From Chelydra serpentina (lineage: Eukaryota; Chordata; Testudines; Chelydridae), in NCBI GenBank assembly GCA_037349315.1, contig JBAIAC010000006.1, forward strand, positions 14,233,501 through 14,297,500: DNA of 64,000 nucleotides, read 5' to 3'. The notes below the pieces were generated by a model that saw only the letters and a list, made by a program, of their open reading frames with translations, ran no database searches and was not told the DNA's origin. Each line of letters begins with the position of its first letter. Position 1 is the first letter of the stretch. Position numbers and translations under genes: made by a program. Below, in pieces: positions 23,235 through 36,161 of the stretch.

Positions 23235-23490
23235 TGAATCGGTGAAATTCCAGCCCCACTGACGTCAATAACAAAACTCTAATTTATCAGAGGGGTAGCC
23301 GTGTTAGTCTGGATCTGTAGAAGCGACAAAGGGTCCTGTGGCACCTTATAGACTAACAGAGGTATTGGAACATAAGCTTTCGTGGGTGAATACCCACTTC
23401 ATCGGATGCAAGCAGTGGGAATGTCCGGGGGCAGATATAAATGTGCAGGGAAAACTCTAATTGACAGTGAGGATTTCACCCAATAGATCT
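23235..23490. repeat. Short palindromic repeat split by the SINE
   Basis: GGTGAAATTCCAGCCCCACT before the SINE and GACAGTGAGGATTTCACCCA after it are the two arms of one short palindromic repeat with a CACTGACGTCAAT core. The SINE target duplication lies in its middle. Confidence 0.55.
23285..23450 (+). mobile_element. SINE-like retroposon with perfect 12-bp target duplication
   Basis: The 166-bp insert begins TATCAGAGGGGTAGCCGTG and contains TTAGTCTGGATCTGTAG, CCTGTGGCACCTTATAGAC and CACTTCATCGGATGCA. AAAACTCTAATT is repeated exactly on each side (23273-23284 and 23451-23462), which shows insertion by target-primed retroposition. The family is very common in turtles and relatives. A related copy pair is at 52941-53370. 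I am not certain of its published name. Confidence 0.88.
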
Positions 23491-24744
23491 ATTTATGGAG
23501 TAAAGTGTTCCTAAACATCAGTAAGGGTATCAGAGCTTGGCACGCAATCATACAGTTTATTGTAAATAAACATTATTAAGGTGTTAACCTTTTTGCAAAA
23601 ATACAAAGAAATAATTTTATTCGAGACCATGAAAGAAGCCATAAAGGTTGCTTTTTATGACATTTTATTTTTCACAAAATGGCTGCTTTTGCAATTAGCC
23701 ATGCAAAAATTGCATTGTTTTAAATTGTTAGCTGAATATGTATCTTTGTCTGAACAAAATTCTCAGACTTTGAAAAAAATCTGAGGATTTGTCTCAAAAA
23801 TCAAAACTTTGCAGAGTGGGAAACTGCTCCATTTTAAATCTCCCACGTTATCTGATTCTTGAGCCAACCCCACAAGATGTTTGTTCCCATCTTTGCAAGT
23901 TTCCAAACAAATGCATAAACCTTGACTACAGATATTTTCTAGTATTGGGGCCAATATTTGCACAGCCTCAATGGAAATCATGATTGTGAGGATTCAGAGC
24001 TACAGCATTTAAAATCACAACTTCAGTTAATTCCTAAGGAATTGACTGAACATAATAGCTTGACTACATGAGGGCGGGCCTCTTATTTCTATGGGTGCGC
24101 TCAATAGCTGCTAGAACATCTAGAAGATGTTCATATCATATGAAAGTCAAGCTGGGTTTGCTTGGCTCCTGCATCAAAAGGACAAAACCAAAGTGATCGG
24201 TGCTTCTTGCAATAGTATTTATAGGTTTTGGTTGTGCTCAGAAAGTTTATTGCTTGAAACAAAGTTAAAAAATACTGTGATATTTCAGGTATAGATAAAC
24301 CACAGATCTTATGCATTTTAGCCCTCAGATTTCCATTTGAGATTTAAAATGGTGTTAGAGGCCTCTTTTGCACTAGGATTTTTTTCCTAATACTTCCCAT
24401 CACACATCTATTGGTGGTAGCACGTCTAGAAAAGGCACTCACCAGCTTTTAACAACTGGGTAGTATAGACCTGCTCTGAGAAAGATTAGGCAACATGATG
24501 TTTAAAACAGTAGTTGCTTCCTGGAGTCGTGGCTACACTTGTGCTCCCCTTTTGCTTCCACTGGAGGAGCTAAGCTAATGGTAGCAATGGAGTGACATTT
24601 GAGGGGGAAAAACACCGCTAGTTTAGACACAGCCCTGATACATATCCCGAGATTGCTTTCTCTGCCCTCAGGCATGGAGTAATGGAAGCGTATGGTATAC
24701 CGCACCATAAAGCTTTTGTGCCTCTTCCTTCTATTAATTATTAC

Positions 24745-24870
24745 ATTATTTATTTATATTATAGTAGCCTAGAGGCCCATCTGAGATCAGGGCCCCATTT
24801 TGATAAGTGTCATACAAACACATAGTAAGAAATAGCCTCTGCCCTGGAGACCTTACAAGGTACATTAATG
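24745..24870 (-). repeat. MIR/CORE-like SINE fragment, antisense
   Basis: GTAGCCTAGAGGCCCATCTG, GAGATCAGGGCCCCATTTTG and ATAGCCTCTGCCCTGGAGAC are the reverse of the 3' part of the family at 8366-8545. Confidence 0.65.
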
Positions 24871-25909
24871 AGACGTGATGGCTGAGAGGGGAAATATTCT
24901 TTCCATCCAGTTTGGTGGTGGCTGAGTAGTACAGGTTAGCTTAGCTACCAGTCCGGGGTTCACATCTCACTCACTCTCATACACAAAGGCCCCCTGCAAA
25001 TGGATACCGGATCCATTGGGTTGAAAAAGTCCAAAGTGGACAGACATGCTGCTAGCCACGTCGCTCCCTTGTGTGCCATTGGCTACAGAAACTGACGTGC
25101 CTTAACTATGTCAGCCTGATGAACCGAATGCAGCTCAGTGTGGACTTTGACACTGCCTTAGAAACAGTGATATTTTCTAGTACAGTGAGTGTAATTGCAC
25201 TGGTATTATACCTATAATTGCCACTAATCCATATAACACTATATGACTGGGAATAAGTACCTTGTAAAACAATGCAGTTAATATATGTGAATTTCAAAAA
25301 TACAGGGTCAAATCCTGAACTGCTGCAAATTGGTGTAGCTTCATTAGAGCAATCTGGTCCATATGCATTAAGACCAACAAGAGAGAGGTAAAATGACTCA
25401 GTCGTGTCTTTAACCATCTGGTTATATTAATTTGTGATAATTAGACGCGGAAAAGCATACCTTTGGTATGCATATAACAGTTCTGAAATTGTGTTGTGAG
25501 TTATGACCCTAAATCCTAAGAGGAAAATGTGAAAATCAAACTGAACATTGTTTAGGCACACAACAGGTACCCGATATTTTGACTACCTAGCCTTAAATAT
25601 CCATCTATTAGGGATTTTCTGGTGCAACGGTCCATAAAGGAATCACCCTCATGACAAGCTATACTCCAGATTTGTAGACAATTGATCAAATCTGAGACCA
25701 TCCAGAATCCTGACTATTGGGATAGCTCTTCTGGTGCCTTCTCCCCAAGTAGTCAACCTTCAGTCAAACTTCTGCTAGCCCCCTGCAGAACTGGTAATTG
25801 ATCGTCCCAAAAGTCAAGTCATATTCACATTCAAGGCAGAACTGTCCCAGATTCTGGATTCACAAAACTGTGTGTTTCTGGTGGTACGGCAGTTAACAAA
25901 ACCCAATGA

Positions 25910-25930
25910 ACAACAACAACAACAACAACA
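25910..25930. repeat. (CAA)n microsatellite
   Basis: Seven CAA-type units in a row at 25911-25930 in sequence without other recognised features. Confidence 0.9.
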
Positions 25931-27067
25931 AAGAGCTCTCACCCTGGGGAGGTCTGTCCAATAAACCCAATGTTTTAGCAGTGCCTTTTTATTATAGGGG
26001 GATTTAGTGGTGACTCCTCCTCTATGTAGGTGGCCTACCCCTTTCCATTATAAGAGTCTTGCAGTGTTTTTTGAGGCGATCCACCGTGTCTGCTGCTTGC
26101 AGCAGGACTTTGAAATTCAGCAGGCAGAAGGCCCTCAGGCTAGAGAAGCACCTTTTCTTTGTCCCATGAAATGCCATTCAGGTGTGGCTGAGATATAACC
26201 AGTTATCAGACATCATTTCCTTTCTTCCCTTTGCATGGCGCAGGGAACTCTTGGCAGCCTGCCAGAACACTAACTGAACACGAACATTATAAAGAGGCTG
26301 CCCCCAAAGAAGCAGCAGCAGATACTACGCAGGGAACACCTGTGAGCTGCCAGAGCCACTTTAGTGTGGCAGGAAATGGTGTGGGGAAAAGTCAGGCTGC
26401 ACTGGGCTTCTTCCATCAGACCTGTCTCATGGTCCCAACGTCCCCATTTCCTCCCCTGATGGCTTCACTTGGGGCAGGAGCTGCCCACCTCCAGCGGGAG
26501 TGAAGAAGAGAGCCAGGCTGGGCCAGCCTTCCACTCCCATCATTTGGACACTACATGTGGCCTCGATGGCGCATTCCCCCCTTCAGTATAACAACTGTTC
26601 CCGCTAACCGTTAATGTTGTTAGTCCTGCAGCTCAAGTGGTGGTCGGTTCTGCAGGGTCAGGGCTGAAACCTTGCCGATGGTGCAGTATGTACAGAATAT
26701 AATTTCTTTGTACCATTTTCCTTTAAAAACATCTTTTAAAATTGCATTTATAAGATCTGTTCAGAGAGTATTATCTAACTGACACATTGAAACCCTTAAA
26801 CGTTAAGAAATGTCATGCAATCTTTAATTCAGCCCGCTTGTGCATAAGCATTATGACACAGTGATTAATTACATGTTCACATGCTTTTAAAATATATATA
26901 TCAACATACGGGACCCCGGTCTCATTCAGTGCACAAGGTAGAGGTGTGAGGGGGGCAAATTAAAGTTTCACAGGGAACCATAAATCCAGTATTCCTGAAT
27001 TCTCAAATCCTTGACTTTGCAAGCTGAATAACATTCTTTTAATGTAGTTGTTTGTCTGTATTATTCA

Positions 27068-27185
27068 TTTGTATTATGGTAGCACCCAAAGGCTCCAATC
27101 TGGAGCAAGATCCTATTATGCTGGGTGCTGTTCAAATATAATAGAGGACCATCCCTCTCCCAAGGAATTTACAGTCTATGTGCTT
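27068..27185 (-). repeat. MIR/CORE-like SINE fragment, antisense
   Basis: GTAGCACCCAAAGGCTCCAA, GCTGGGTGCTGTTCAAATAT and CAAGGAATTTACAGTCTATG are the reversed 3' part of the common SINE family. Confidence 0.7.
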
Positions 27186-27449
27186 GACCCAAACCCACTG
27201 AAATCAATGGGAGTCTTTCCATACCAAATGGGATTCAGATCTGGATCTTAATAGGTGAATGCAGAACACAACAGAAAAGGAGGAGGGTGTGGGGAGGCCA
27301 AAGTGACAGAAAGAGCTGACAATAATGAGAATATGAGCATCCTGAAGTGGCCAAAGCACAGGCAGGACTAATGCTCTGTACAGACATATAGCTCTGTGGA
27401 ACCACAATTTGACACACTATTCTACCTAAGAGCCCATATACGATCAGAT

Positions 27450-27665
27450 CTAAATGGTTAGAGCTCAGGACTGTGAACTGGAATTGCTGGGTTCTGTTCA
27501 AAGCTCTGCTATTGGTTTATTGTGTGTCCAATACTGCGTAGTCCTGGTTACCTGATGACAAGTGTTTTGTATCATCAACTGGCACTGTCATTAATGGGAG
27601 TAGAAGGCACCTGACTGCAGAAGCAGGCCTCCATGTGACCTTGGGTAAGTCACAATTCTTGTCTT
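27450..27665 (+). repeat. MIR/CORE-like SINE with tRNA-like head
   Basis: AAATGGTTAGAGCTCAGGAC is a box A-like tRNA head and GGGTTCTGTTCAAAGCTC a degraded box B. CATGTGACCTTGGGTAAGTC of the core follows at about 27632. It ends where the CR1 copy at 27668 begins. An old fossil without transcription capacity. Confidence 0.75.
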
Positions 27666-27667
27666 TC

Positions 27668-28076
27668 AGTTTACGAGGAGAGGCTGCGGGAACCGGGCTT
27701 ATTTATTCTGCAGAAGAGAAGAGTGAGGGTGGATTTGATATCAGCCTTTAACTACCTGAAGGAGGGTTCCAAAGAGGATGGAGCTCGGCTATTCTCAGTA
27801 GTGGAAGATGACAGAACAAGGAGCAATGGTCTCAAGTTGCAGTGGGGGAGGTCCAGGTTGGATATTAGGAAAAACTATTTCACTAGGAGGGTGGTGAAGC
27901 ACTGGAGTGGGTTACCTAGGGAGGTGGTGGAATCTCCTTCCTTAGACGTTTTTAAGGCCCGGCTTGACAAAGCCCTGGCTGGGATGATTTAGTTGATGTT
28001 GGTCATGCTTTGAGCAGGGGGTTGGACTAGATGACCTCCTGAGGTCTCTTCCAACCCTAATCTTCTATGATTCTAT
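27668..28076 (+). mobile_element. CR1 LINE 3' end, host of the Harbinger insertion
   Basis: The C-terminal reading frame at 27723-27992 ([20 protein letters not shown] to [12 protein letters not shown]) is nearly the same as residues 270-358 of the frame at 632-1708. The 3' UTR and ATTCTATG tail follow. The tail is cut at TAT by the Harbinger element, so CR1 inserted first. It belongs to the same young subfamily as the 690 and 11586 copies. Confidence 0.93.
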
Positions 28077-28463
28077 GGCCTGGTCTACACTAGGACTTTA
28101 TGTCGAATTTAGCAGCGTTAACTCGATTTTACCCTGCACCCGTCCACATTAGGAAGCTATTTATTTCGACATAAATGGCTCTGTAATTCGATTTCTGTAC
28201 TCCTCCCCGATGAGGGGAGTAGCGCTAAATTCGACATGGCCATGTCGAATTCGTGTTACTGTGGACGGAATTCAACGCTAATAGCTCCGGGAGCTATCCC
28301 ACAGTGCACCCCTCAGTGGACGCTCAGGACAGCAATCCGTACTTGGATGCTCTGACCTGCCACTCAGGAAAAGCCCCGGGAAAATTTGAATTCCTTTTCC
28401 TGTCTGGCCAGTTTGAATCTCATTTCCTGTTTGGACATCGTGGCCAGCTGAGCAGCACTGGCA

Positions 28464-29078
28464 ATGATGCAGAGCTCTCCAGCAGAGGTTACCATGCAAT
28501 CCCAAAATAGAAAGAGGGCTCCAGCATGGACTGATTGGGAAGTCTTGGATCTGATCGCTGTGTGGGGAGATGAATCCGTCCTATCCGAGCTCCGATCCAA
28601 AAGACGGAATGCAAAAATTTATGAAAAAATATCCAAGGCTATGATGGAGAGAGGATACAGCCGGGATGCAACGCAGTGCTGCGTGAAAATCAAGGAGCTG
28701 CGACAGGCGTACCAGAAGACCAAAGAGTCCAACGGACGCTCCAGATCACAGCCACACACATGTCATTTTTACGAGGCACTGCATGCTATGCTCGGTGGTG
28801 CTGCCACCACTACCCCACCAGTGTCCATGGACTCCGACGACGGGGTCTTATCTACGGCCACGTCGTCTGAAGTTTTTGCGGATGGTGAAGAAGAGGAAGG
28901 AGAGGAGGAGGACGAGGCAGTCCACAGCGCTTTCACCGCTGATTTCCCCGACAGCCAGGATCTGTTCATCACCCTCACTGAGATCCCCTACGAACCCTCC
29001 CAAGGCAGCATCCCTGACCAGGAACCAGGCGAAGGATCAGCAGGTCAGTGTTTTAAACATTTATTTGGAATAGAATAG
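28464..29078 (+). CDS. Harbinger MYB/SANT-like DNA-binding protein
   Basis: This is a 204-codon ORF inside the Harbinger element. Residues about 17-110 form a trihelix MYB/SANT-like domain, with APAWTDWEVLDLI near the start, basic RSKRRNAKIYEKISK and the helix CVKIKELRQAYQKTKE. An acidic stretch (EEEEGEEEDEA) follows and then a proline/serine-rich tail. In known Harbinger elements this partner protein binds the element ends and helps bring the transposase into the nucleus. A splice donor candidate, CAG|GTCAGT with GT at 29044-29045, lies 33 bases before the stop. The tail after that point (QCFKHLFGIE) may therefore be intron read-through. No convincing downstream exon was recognised before the minus-strand ORF at 29155. 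The N-terminal start is uncertain, because the ATGs at codons 1, 2 and 11 are all plausible. Confidence 0.75.
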   Translation: MMQSSPAEVTMQSQNRKRAPAWTDWEVLDLIAVWGDESVLSELRSKRRNAKIYEKISKAMMERGYSRDATQCCVKIKELRQAYQKTKESNGRSRSQPHTCHFYEALHAMLGGAATTTPPVSMDSDDGVLSTATSSEVFADGEEEEGEEEDEAVHSAFTADFPDSQDLFITLTEIPYEPSQGSIPDQEPGEGSAGQCFKHLFGIE

Positions 29079-29154
29079 GCATGGTGTATTAGCAATGTGT
29101 TTGTATTGCTTAATTGGCCATAGGCGCTTCAGTTTTGAGTCATTTCCAGTGCAA

Positions 29155-29445
29155 CTACTCGAAAAGTCTGTCAATATGTATGGGGATAGAGGAGAAATCC
29201 CCATCGGAGATCTCCGCGAAGCTCTCCTGGAGGTACAGTGAAAGCTTTTGCATCAGGTTCCCAGGGAGAGCGGCCTTATTGTCTCCTCCATGGTAGGATA
29301 CTTTCCCGCGCCATGCAAGCTGCAGGTACTCTGGTATCATTGCCTTGCATAGCATGGCTGCATACGGCCCCGGGGTTTGCTGGCATTGACGCAGCATGCG
29401 GTCTTTCTCTGTCTCCGTAATCCTCATCAGAGTGATATCAGTCAT
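29155..29445 (-). CDS. Possible third Harbinger ORF, 96 codons, unknown function
   Basis: The ORF runs on the same strand as, and downstream of, the transposase, and converges on the SANT gene. Its ATG has a good vertebrate start context (GGCACCATGA). The sequence is protein-like, with an amphipathic start (ITETEKDRMLRQCQQ), then YAAMLCKAMIPEYLQ, KVSYHGGDNKAALPG and ESFAEISDGDF. The opposite strand of this stretch has only short ORFs, so openness is strand-specific. I do not recognise a domain. It could be a real accessory gene, a displaced exon, or chance. Confidence is for it being a real coding segment of the element. Confidence 0.4.
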   Translation of the reverse strand: MTDITLMRITETEKDRMLRQCQQTPGPYAAMLCKAMIPEYLQLAWRGKVSYHGGDNKAALPGNLMQKLSLYLQESFAEISDGDFSSIPIHIDRLFE

Positions 29446-29594
29446 GGTGCCCTGGTTTGAATGAGTGGTTTTTTTAGTATAGTGACTTCTTCATTTTCCC
29501 TTTAAAGAACGACACCCGGCGGTTTCCATCCACGCGCGGGGGCGGGAGCTGGGAGGCTAACCATTGAAACTTAGCGGTGTGCAGGCAGGGAGAG

Positions 29595-29724
29595 TTCCCG
29601 GGACCGGCCACGCGGAGGGGGGGAAAGGGTAGGCGAGCCGTTCAAACAGAGCGGTTCGTGGGCACGTACAGTTCCTGGGACCGGCCACGCGGAGGGGGGG
29701 AAAGGGTAGGCGAGCCGTTCAAAC
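29595..29724 (+). repeat. Two-copy 53-bp direct repeat inside the Harbinger element
   Basis: A GC-rich 53-bp unit starting TTCCYGGGACCGGCCACG and ending GAGCCGTTCAAAC occurs at 29595-29647 and again at 29672-29724 with one difference (C/T at the fifth base). The period is 77 bp. It lies in the non-coding interval between the transposase gene and the SANT gene. Its role is unknown; it may be a binding array or a recent slippage duplication. Confidence 0.9.
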
Positions 29725-30375
29725 CTTTCACAGGACGGTTTGGTTTTGGGGGAGTGGGTAAGGGGGTTTGTAATTTGAGAGGACAGGCGCCTGAACCAGG
29801 GTACAGATAGGGGGAAAGGTTCAACAGAAAGTCACACTCACATTGCATGCACTAGGCACACTTGTCATTCTGGGAGGGGGTTTTCATGTTCTCTATGGTG
29901 GGGGGGGAGGGTCTGTGACTTTCTGGAGGGGGAGGGTGGCTGCAGATCTTTTGCGGCCGGCGATAGCCTGCATGACAGATCCATGCAGCAGGGGATCTGT
30001 GGTCGCAATCCACGGCCAAAAAGTCACACAGGCCCCACCACACACAGTTGCGAATAGGAGGGGTTGCAGGCTCCCTTGAAACAAGCAGTCCAGCACTGCG
30101 GACTGCTCTGGGAGCAGGAGCCTGTCATTCCCCGAGTTTGGAAGCGTCCTTTCCAACACTCCACCCGCGCCCCAACCGCAGTATGCGTCCCAGGTTAAAC
30201 CCTTAACCGAGAAATCATTAATAAAGACGGTTTTAATAAACAATGTTTCCTTTATTATACTTTTAAAGCATTGAATGAAGGGGGGGAAGGGGGTTGGTAA
30301 TTGGAGAGGATACGCAACAGAAACTGGGTAAAGAAACGGGGGCAGGTTCAGCTTCTGTTTAAACAAGCGTAAAAG

Positions 30376-31469
30376 TCACTGGTTACCCTGCTCGCTCTGG
30401 AAGCTAGCTTTCAAAGCTTCCCGGATGTGCAGCGTGTCCCGCTGTGATCTTCTAATCGCCCGGGTGTCCGGCTGTGCGTAATCAGCAGCCAGGCGATTTG
30501 CCTCAACCTCCCACCCCGCCATAAACGTCTCCCCCTTGCTCTCACAGAGATTGTGGAGCACACAGCACGCTGCAATCACAATGGGGATATTTGTTTGGCT
30601 GAGATCGGAGCGAGTAAGTAAGCTTCTCCATCTCCCCTTCAGACAGCCGAAAGCACACTCCACCACCATTCTGCACTTGCTCAGCCGGTAGTTGAAGAGC
30701 TCCTTTTCAGTGTCAAGGGCTCCTGTGTATGGCTTCATGAGCCAGGGCATTAGCGGGTAGGCTGGGTCCCCGAGGATCACTATAGACATCTCCACATCCC
30801 CAACAGTTATTTTGCGGTCTGGGAAATAAACACCCTCCTGCAGCTGTCTAAACAGACCAGAGTTTTTGAAAACATGAGCATCATGAACCTTGCCCGGCCA
30901 TCCGACGTTGATGTTGGTAAAACGTCCTTTATGGTCCACTAGTGCTTGCAGCACCATAGAAAAATAGCCCTTTCGGTTAATGTACTGGCTGCCCTGGTGG
31001 TCCGGTCCCAGGATAGGGATGTGTGTCCCATCAATAGCTTCCACAGGGCTATGGCCACTCGCTTCTGGATAGTCAGGGCAGCTCGCATCGGGGTGTCTTT
31101 GCGCTTCAGGGCAGGGGACAGCAACTCACAAAGTTCCAGGAAAGTGCCCTTACGCATCCGAAAGTTTCGCAGCCACTGGGATTCATCCCAGACCTGCAGC
31201 ACTATGCGGTCCCACCAGTCAGTGCTTGTTTCCATTGGCCAGAATCGCCGTTCCACAGGATCAACGTGCCCCATTGCCACCATGATGTCTACGGGCCGGG
31301 GTCCCGTGCTTTGCGAGAGCTCTGTGCTCCTCTCAGAGTTCATGTCCTCCCGGAGCTTCCGTTGCCTCCTCGCCCGATTTATCTGCATCTGCCTCTGGAG
31401 AAGGTGGACGATAAGGCGCGAGGTGTTGACAACGGACAGAACAGCAGCGATAATTGCGGAGGGCTCCAT
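30376..31469 (-). pseudogene. HARBI1-like transposase broken by an internal deletion
   Basis: Two overlapping reading frames together make a DDE transposase of the IS5/Harbinger type. The first frame (31469 to about 31037) gives the N-terminal part up to VAIALWKL. The second (from 31038 down to 30376) starts at AIDGTHIPIL and carries the three catalytic acids: D in DGTHI, D in LGDPAYPL and E in VVECAFG. Recalled family members have roughly 60 residues between WKL and AIDG, holding the helix-turn-helix-like VGNQFGVGKST region. That stretch is missing, and the frame shifts at the junction near 31036-31040. The catalytic triad survives, but the continuous protein does not. A candidate polyadenylation signal AATAAA (minus strand, 30251-30256) lies about 120 bases past the stop. 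Confidence 0.85.
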
Positions 31470-31852
31470 GCTCGCTGTCCTGTGGCGTCCGAGCTGTCAA
31501 TCACCGGAAAAGGGCGCGAATTAATTGCCCGCCGGCGCTTTCACGGAGGGAGGGCGGGAGTGTGGGTCGAATGACGACATTTACCTATAACCACCCTCAA
31601 CACATTTTTGGCCCCAGAAGGCACTGGGGGCTACACCCAGAATTCCAGTGGGCAGCGGGGACTGCGGGAACTGTGGGATAGCTACCCACAGTGCACCGCT
31701 TGCAATGTCGACGCTTGCCCCGTTACTGTGGACTCACAAATTCGATTTAATGTCCTTGGTGTGGATTCGCACAATCGACTTTGAAATATCGGTTTCACAA
31801 GTTCGGTTTAAGAAAAATCGAACTAGTCTCGTAGTGTAGACATACCCTATGA

Positions 31853-34800
<2,948 letters not shown>

Positions 34801-35079
34801 TGCAATGACTGTGTTATTTAATCATAGTAGACCCATTTGCCATTCCATGTTGCAGTTAAGAGGCTGCCAGAATATTCATCAGGGACTCAGATATTTGAGG
34901 ACTAAGATGTAACATGCAAGCTCCTCACTCACAGAAGCTGATGATAGCTTTTCCAGATTTAAAACAACCACCACCACCAACATTTCTAGTCACTGGAGTA
35001 TGACAAATTTGAAAAGATAAATTTCAGGGACATTTGTGATGTCCTGCCACTGTGACATTGCTCTTAAAAAATAAATAGA

Positions 35080-35375
35080 AATTTGGTCCTGATTCTGATC
35101 TCAGTTACCCAGATGTACATCTGGAGTGACTCCACTGAGCTTTGTACAATTACTCTAGGTTTACACTGGTGTAATTGAGATCAGAATCTGTGAATTGATT
35201 TACATCAGTGTAACCCAAATCAGAATCTCTACTTTAGTCCATAATGTTGGATAGTCCCTTTTTGTGTTTTGAAAGTATGGGCCTTATTCTGGTCTCTTAT
35301 TCCAGTGTAAATCAGGTCAGTGGAGTCACACTATTGTAAAACTGGTGTAAGTGTGATCAGAATCAGGTCCCATGT
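35080..35375. repeat. Two adjacent palindromic MITE-like copies
   Basis: First copy: GGTCCTGATTCTGATCTCAG to AATTGAGATCAGAATCTG (35087-35190). Second: GGGCCTTATTCTGGTCTC to AGTGTGATCAGAATCAGG (35279-35368). Both have the GTGTAA... core with GAGT(C/G)ACTCCACTGA. They are related short non-autonomous elements. Confidence 0.6.
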
Positions 35376-35984
35376 ATTGAAAACTGATTTATTTCACTTA
35401 CAGTCATCTTGCCAAGATCATATGCTTTCATTCTTAGCATCAAAGACTTCTGAAAGATCTCTAGCAGTGTGTTATTCCAAAGGACCCTGTTCCTGCACAA
35501 TGGCAAACTTCCATTGACTTCACTGGGGAATGGATACAGTCCTAAATGCAGACTCAGGATGCATCAGAAGGGTGGATTTAAAAAGGTCCCAGCATTAATA
35601 ATCTAGTTAATCAAGAAGACTCTAAATTTCTGCCAGGTACCAAATAACACACTTTTGAAAAAGTGCCTACACATTTATAAACTTGAGTGAGAGATTTTTA
35701 ATTTTGTTTCTATCGTATCTAAAACAAATATAAAAATCTAAAGCAACTCAGACACAAGACAATTTAGAATTATAGCAGTCAGAACCGCAAGCTATATAAC
35801 TATTATCTGGATGCTTCAGAGCATGAACTGATCAATAGCTTAGCTCAGGAAGCTACTCCTTCCCACCCACCTATGCGGCAGCAAATGGTCAGGTACATTA
35901 TGGGGCATTTTCAGCTTCTAAAGCATCCAATAGAAGCCACTTCCAGAAGCAATTGGGCTACCTATAGGAATCACTGAGTGAGAG

Positions 35985-36055
35985 TCTATGGCCTGTTCTA
36001 TGCAGGAGGTCAGACTAGCTGAGCGTAACAGTTCTTTCTGTCCCCTATAAAAATC
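35985..36055 (+). mobile_element. CR1 3'-tail scrap
   Basis: CTATGCAGGAGGTCAGACTA followed by GCTGAGCGTAACAGTTC matches the final 3' UTR of an older CR1. Confidence 0.6.
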
Positions 36056-36161
36056 AATCAATGAATGAAGCAAGAGAGCAGACTTCCTGAACCAAAGGTG
36101 GGTTCCAGGATGGCTGCTCCTAAATTAAATATCAGGAATTCAGAGATAAGGCTGAAACTCA

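Larger units (their letters stand above)
23490..27065. other. Intron-like sequence with few repeats
   Basis: Besides the SINE fragment at 24745 and the CAA microsatellite, a possible tRNA-like head is seen near 24920-24970 (GGTTAGCTTAGCTACC, CGGGGTTCACATC). A worn element may begin at 24533 (GTGGCTACACTTGTGC). Otherwise nothing supported. Confidence 0.4.
28077..31847. mobile_element. PIF/Harbinger DNA transposon, 3.77 kb, with both ends
   Basis: The left end GGCCTGGTCTACACTA and the inverted right end GGGTATGTCTACACTA form imperfect terminal inverted repeats, followed by AT/TCGA-rich subterminal sequence on both sides. A 3-bp TAT lies on each flank (28074-28076 and 31848-31850), as expected for the 3-bp target duplication of this superfamily, though TAT is not the usual TWA. 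The element sits in the ATTCTATG tail of a CR1 copy. It carries the two genes typical of the superfamily in convergent orientation: a MYB/SANT-like protein on + and a HARBI1-like transposase on -. A further ORF lies on -. The ends look good enough to be cut, but the transposase is broken, so this copy cannot supply its own enzyme. Confidence 0.9.

Noticed and set aside
25910..25930. Short tandem repeat as a CRISPR-like array
   Set aside because: Simple CAA microsatellite without spacers; the window is from an animal nuclear genome.
30946..31524. 192-codon plus ORF
   Set aside because: It is the antisense shadow of the Harbinger transposase N-terminal frame.
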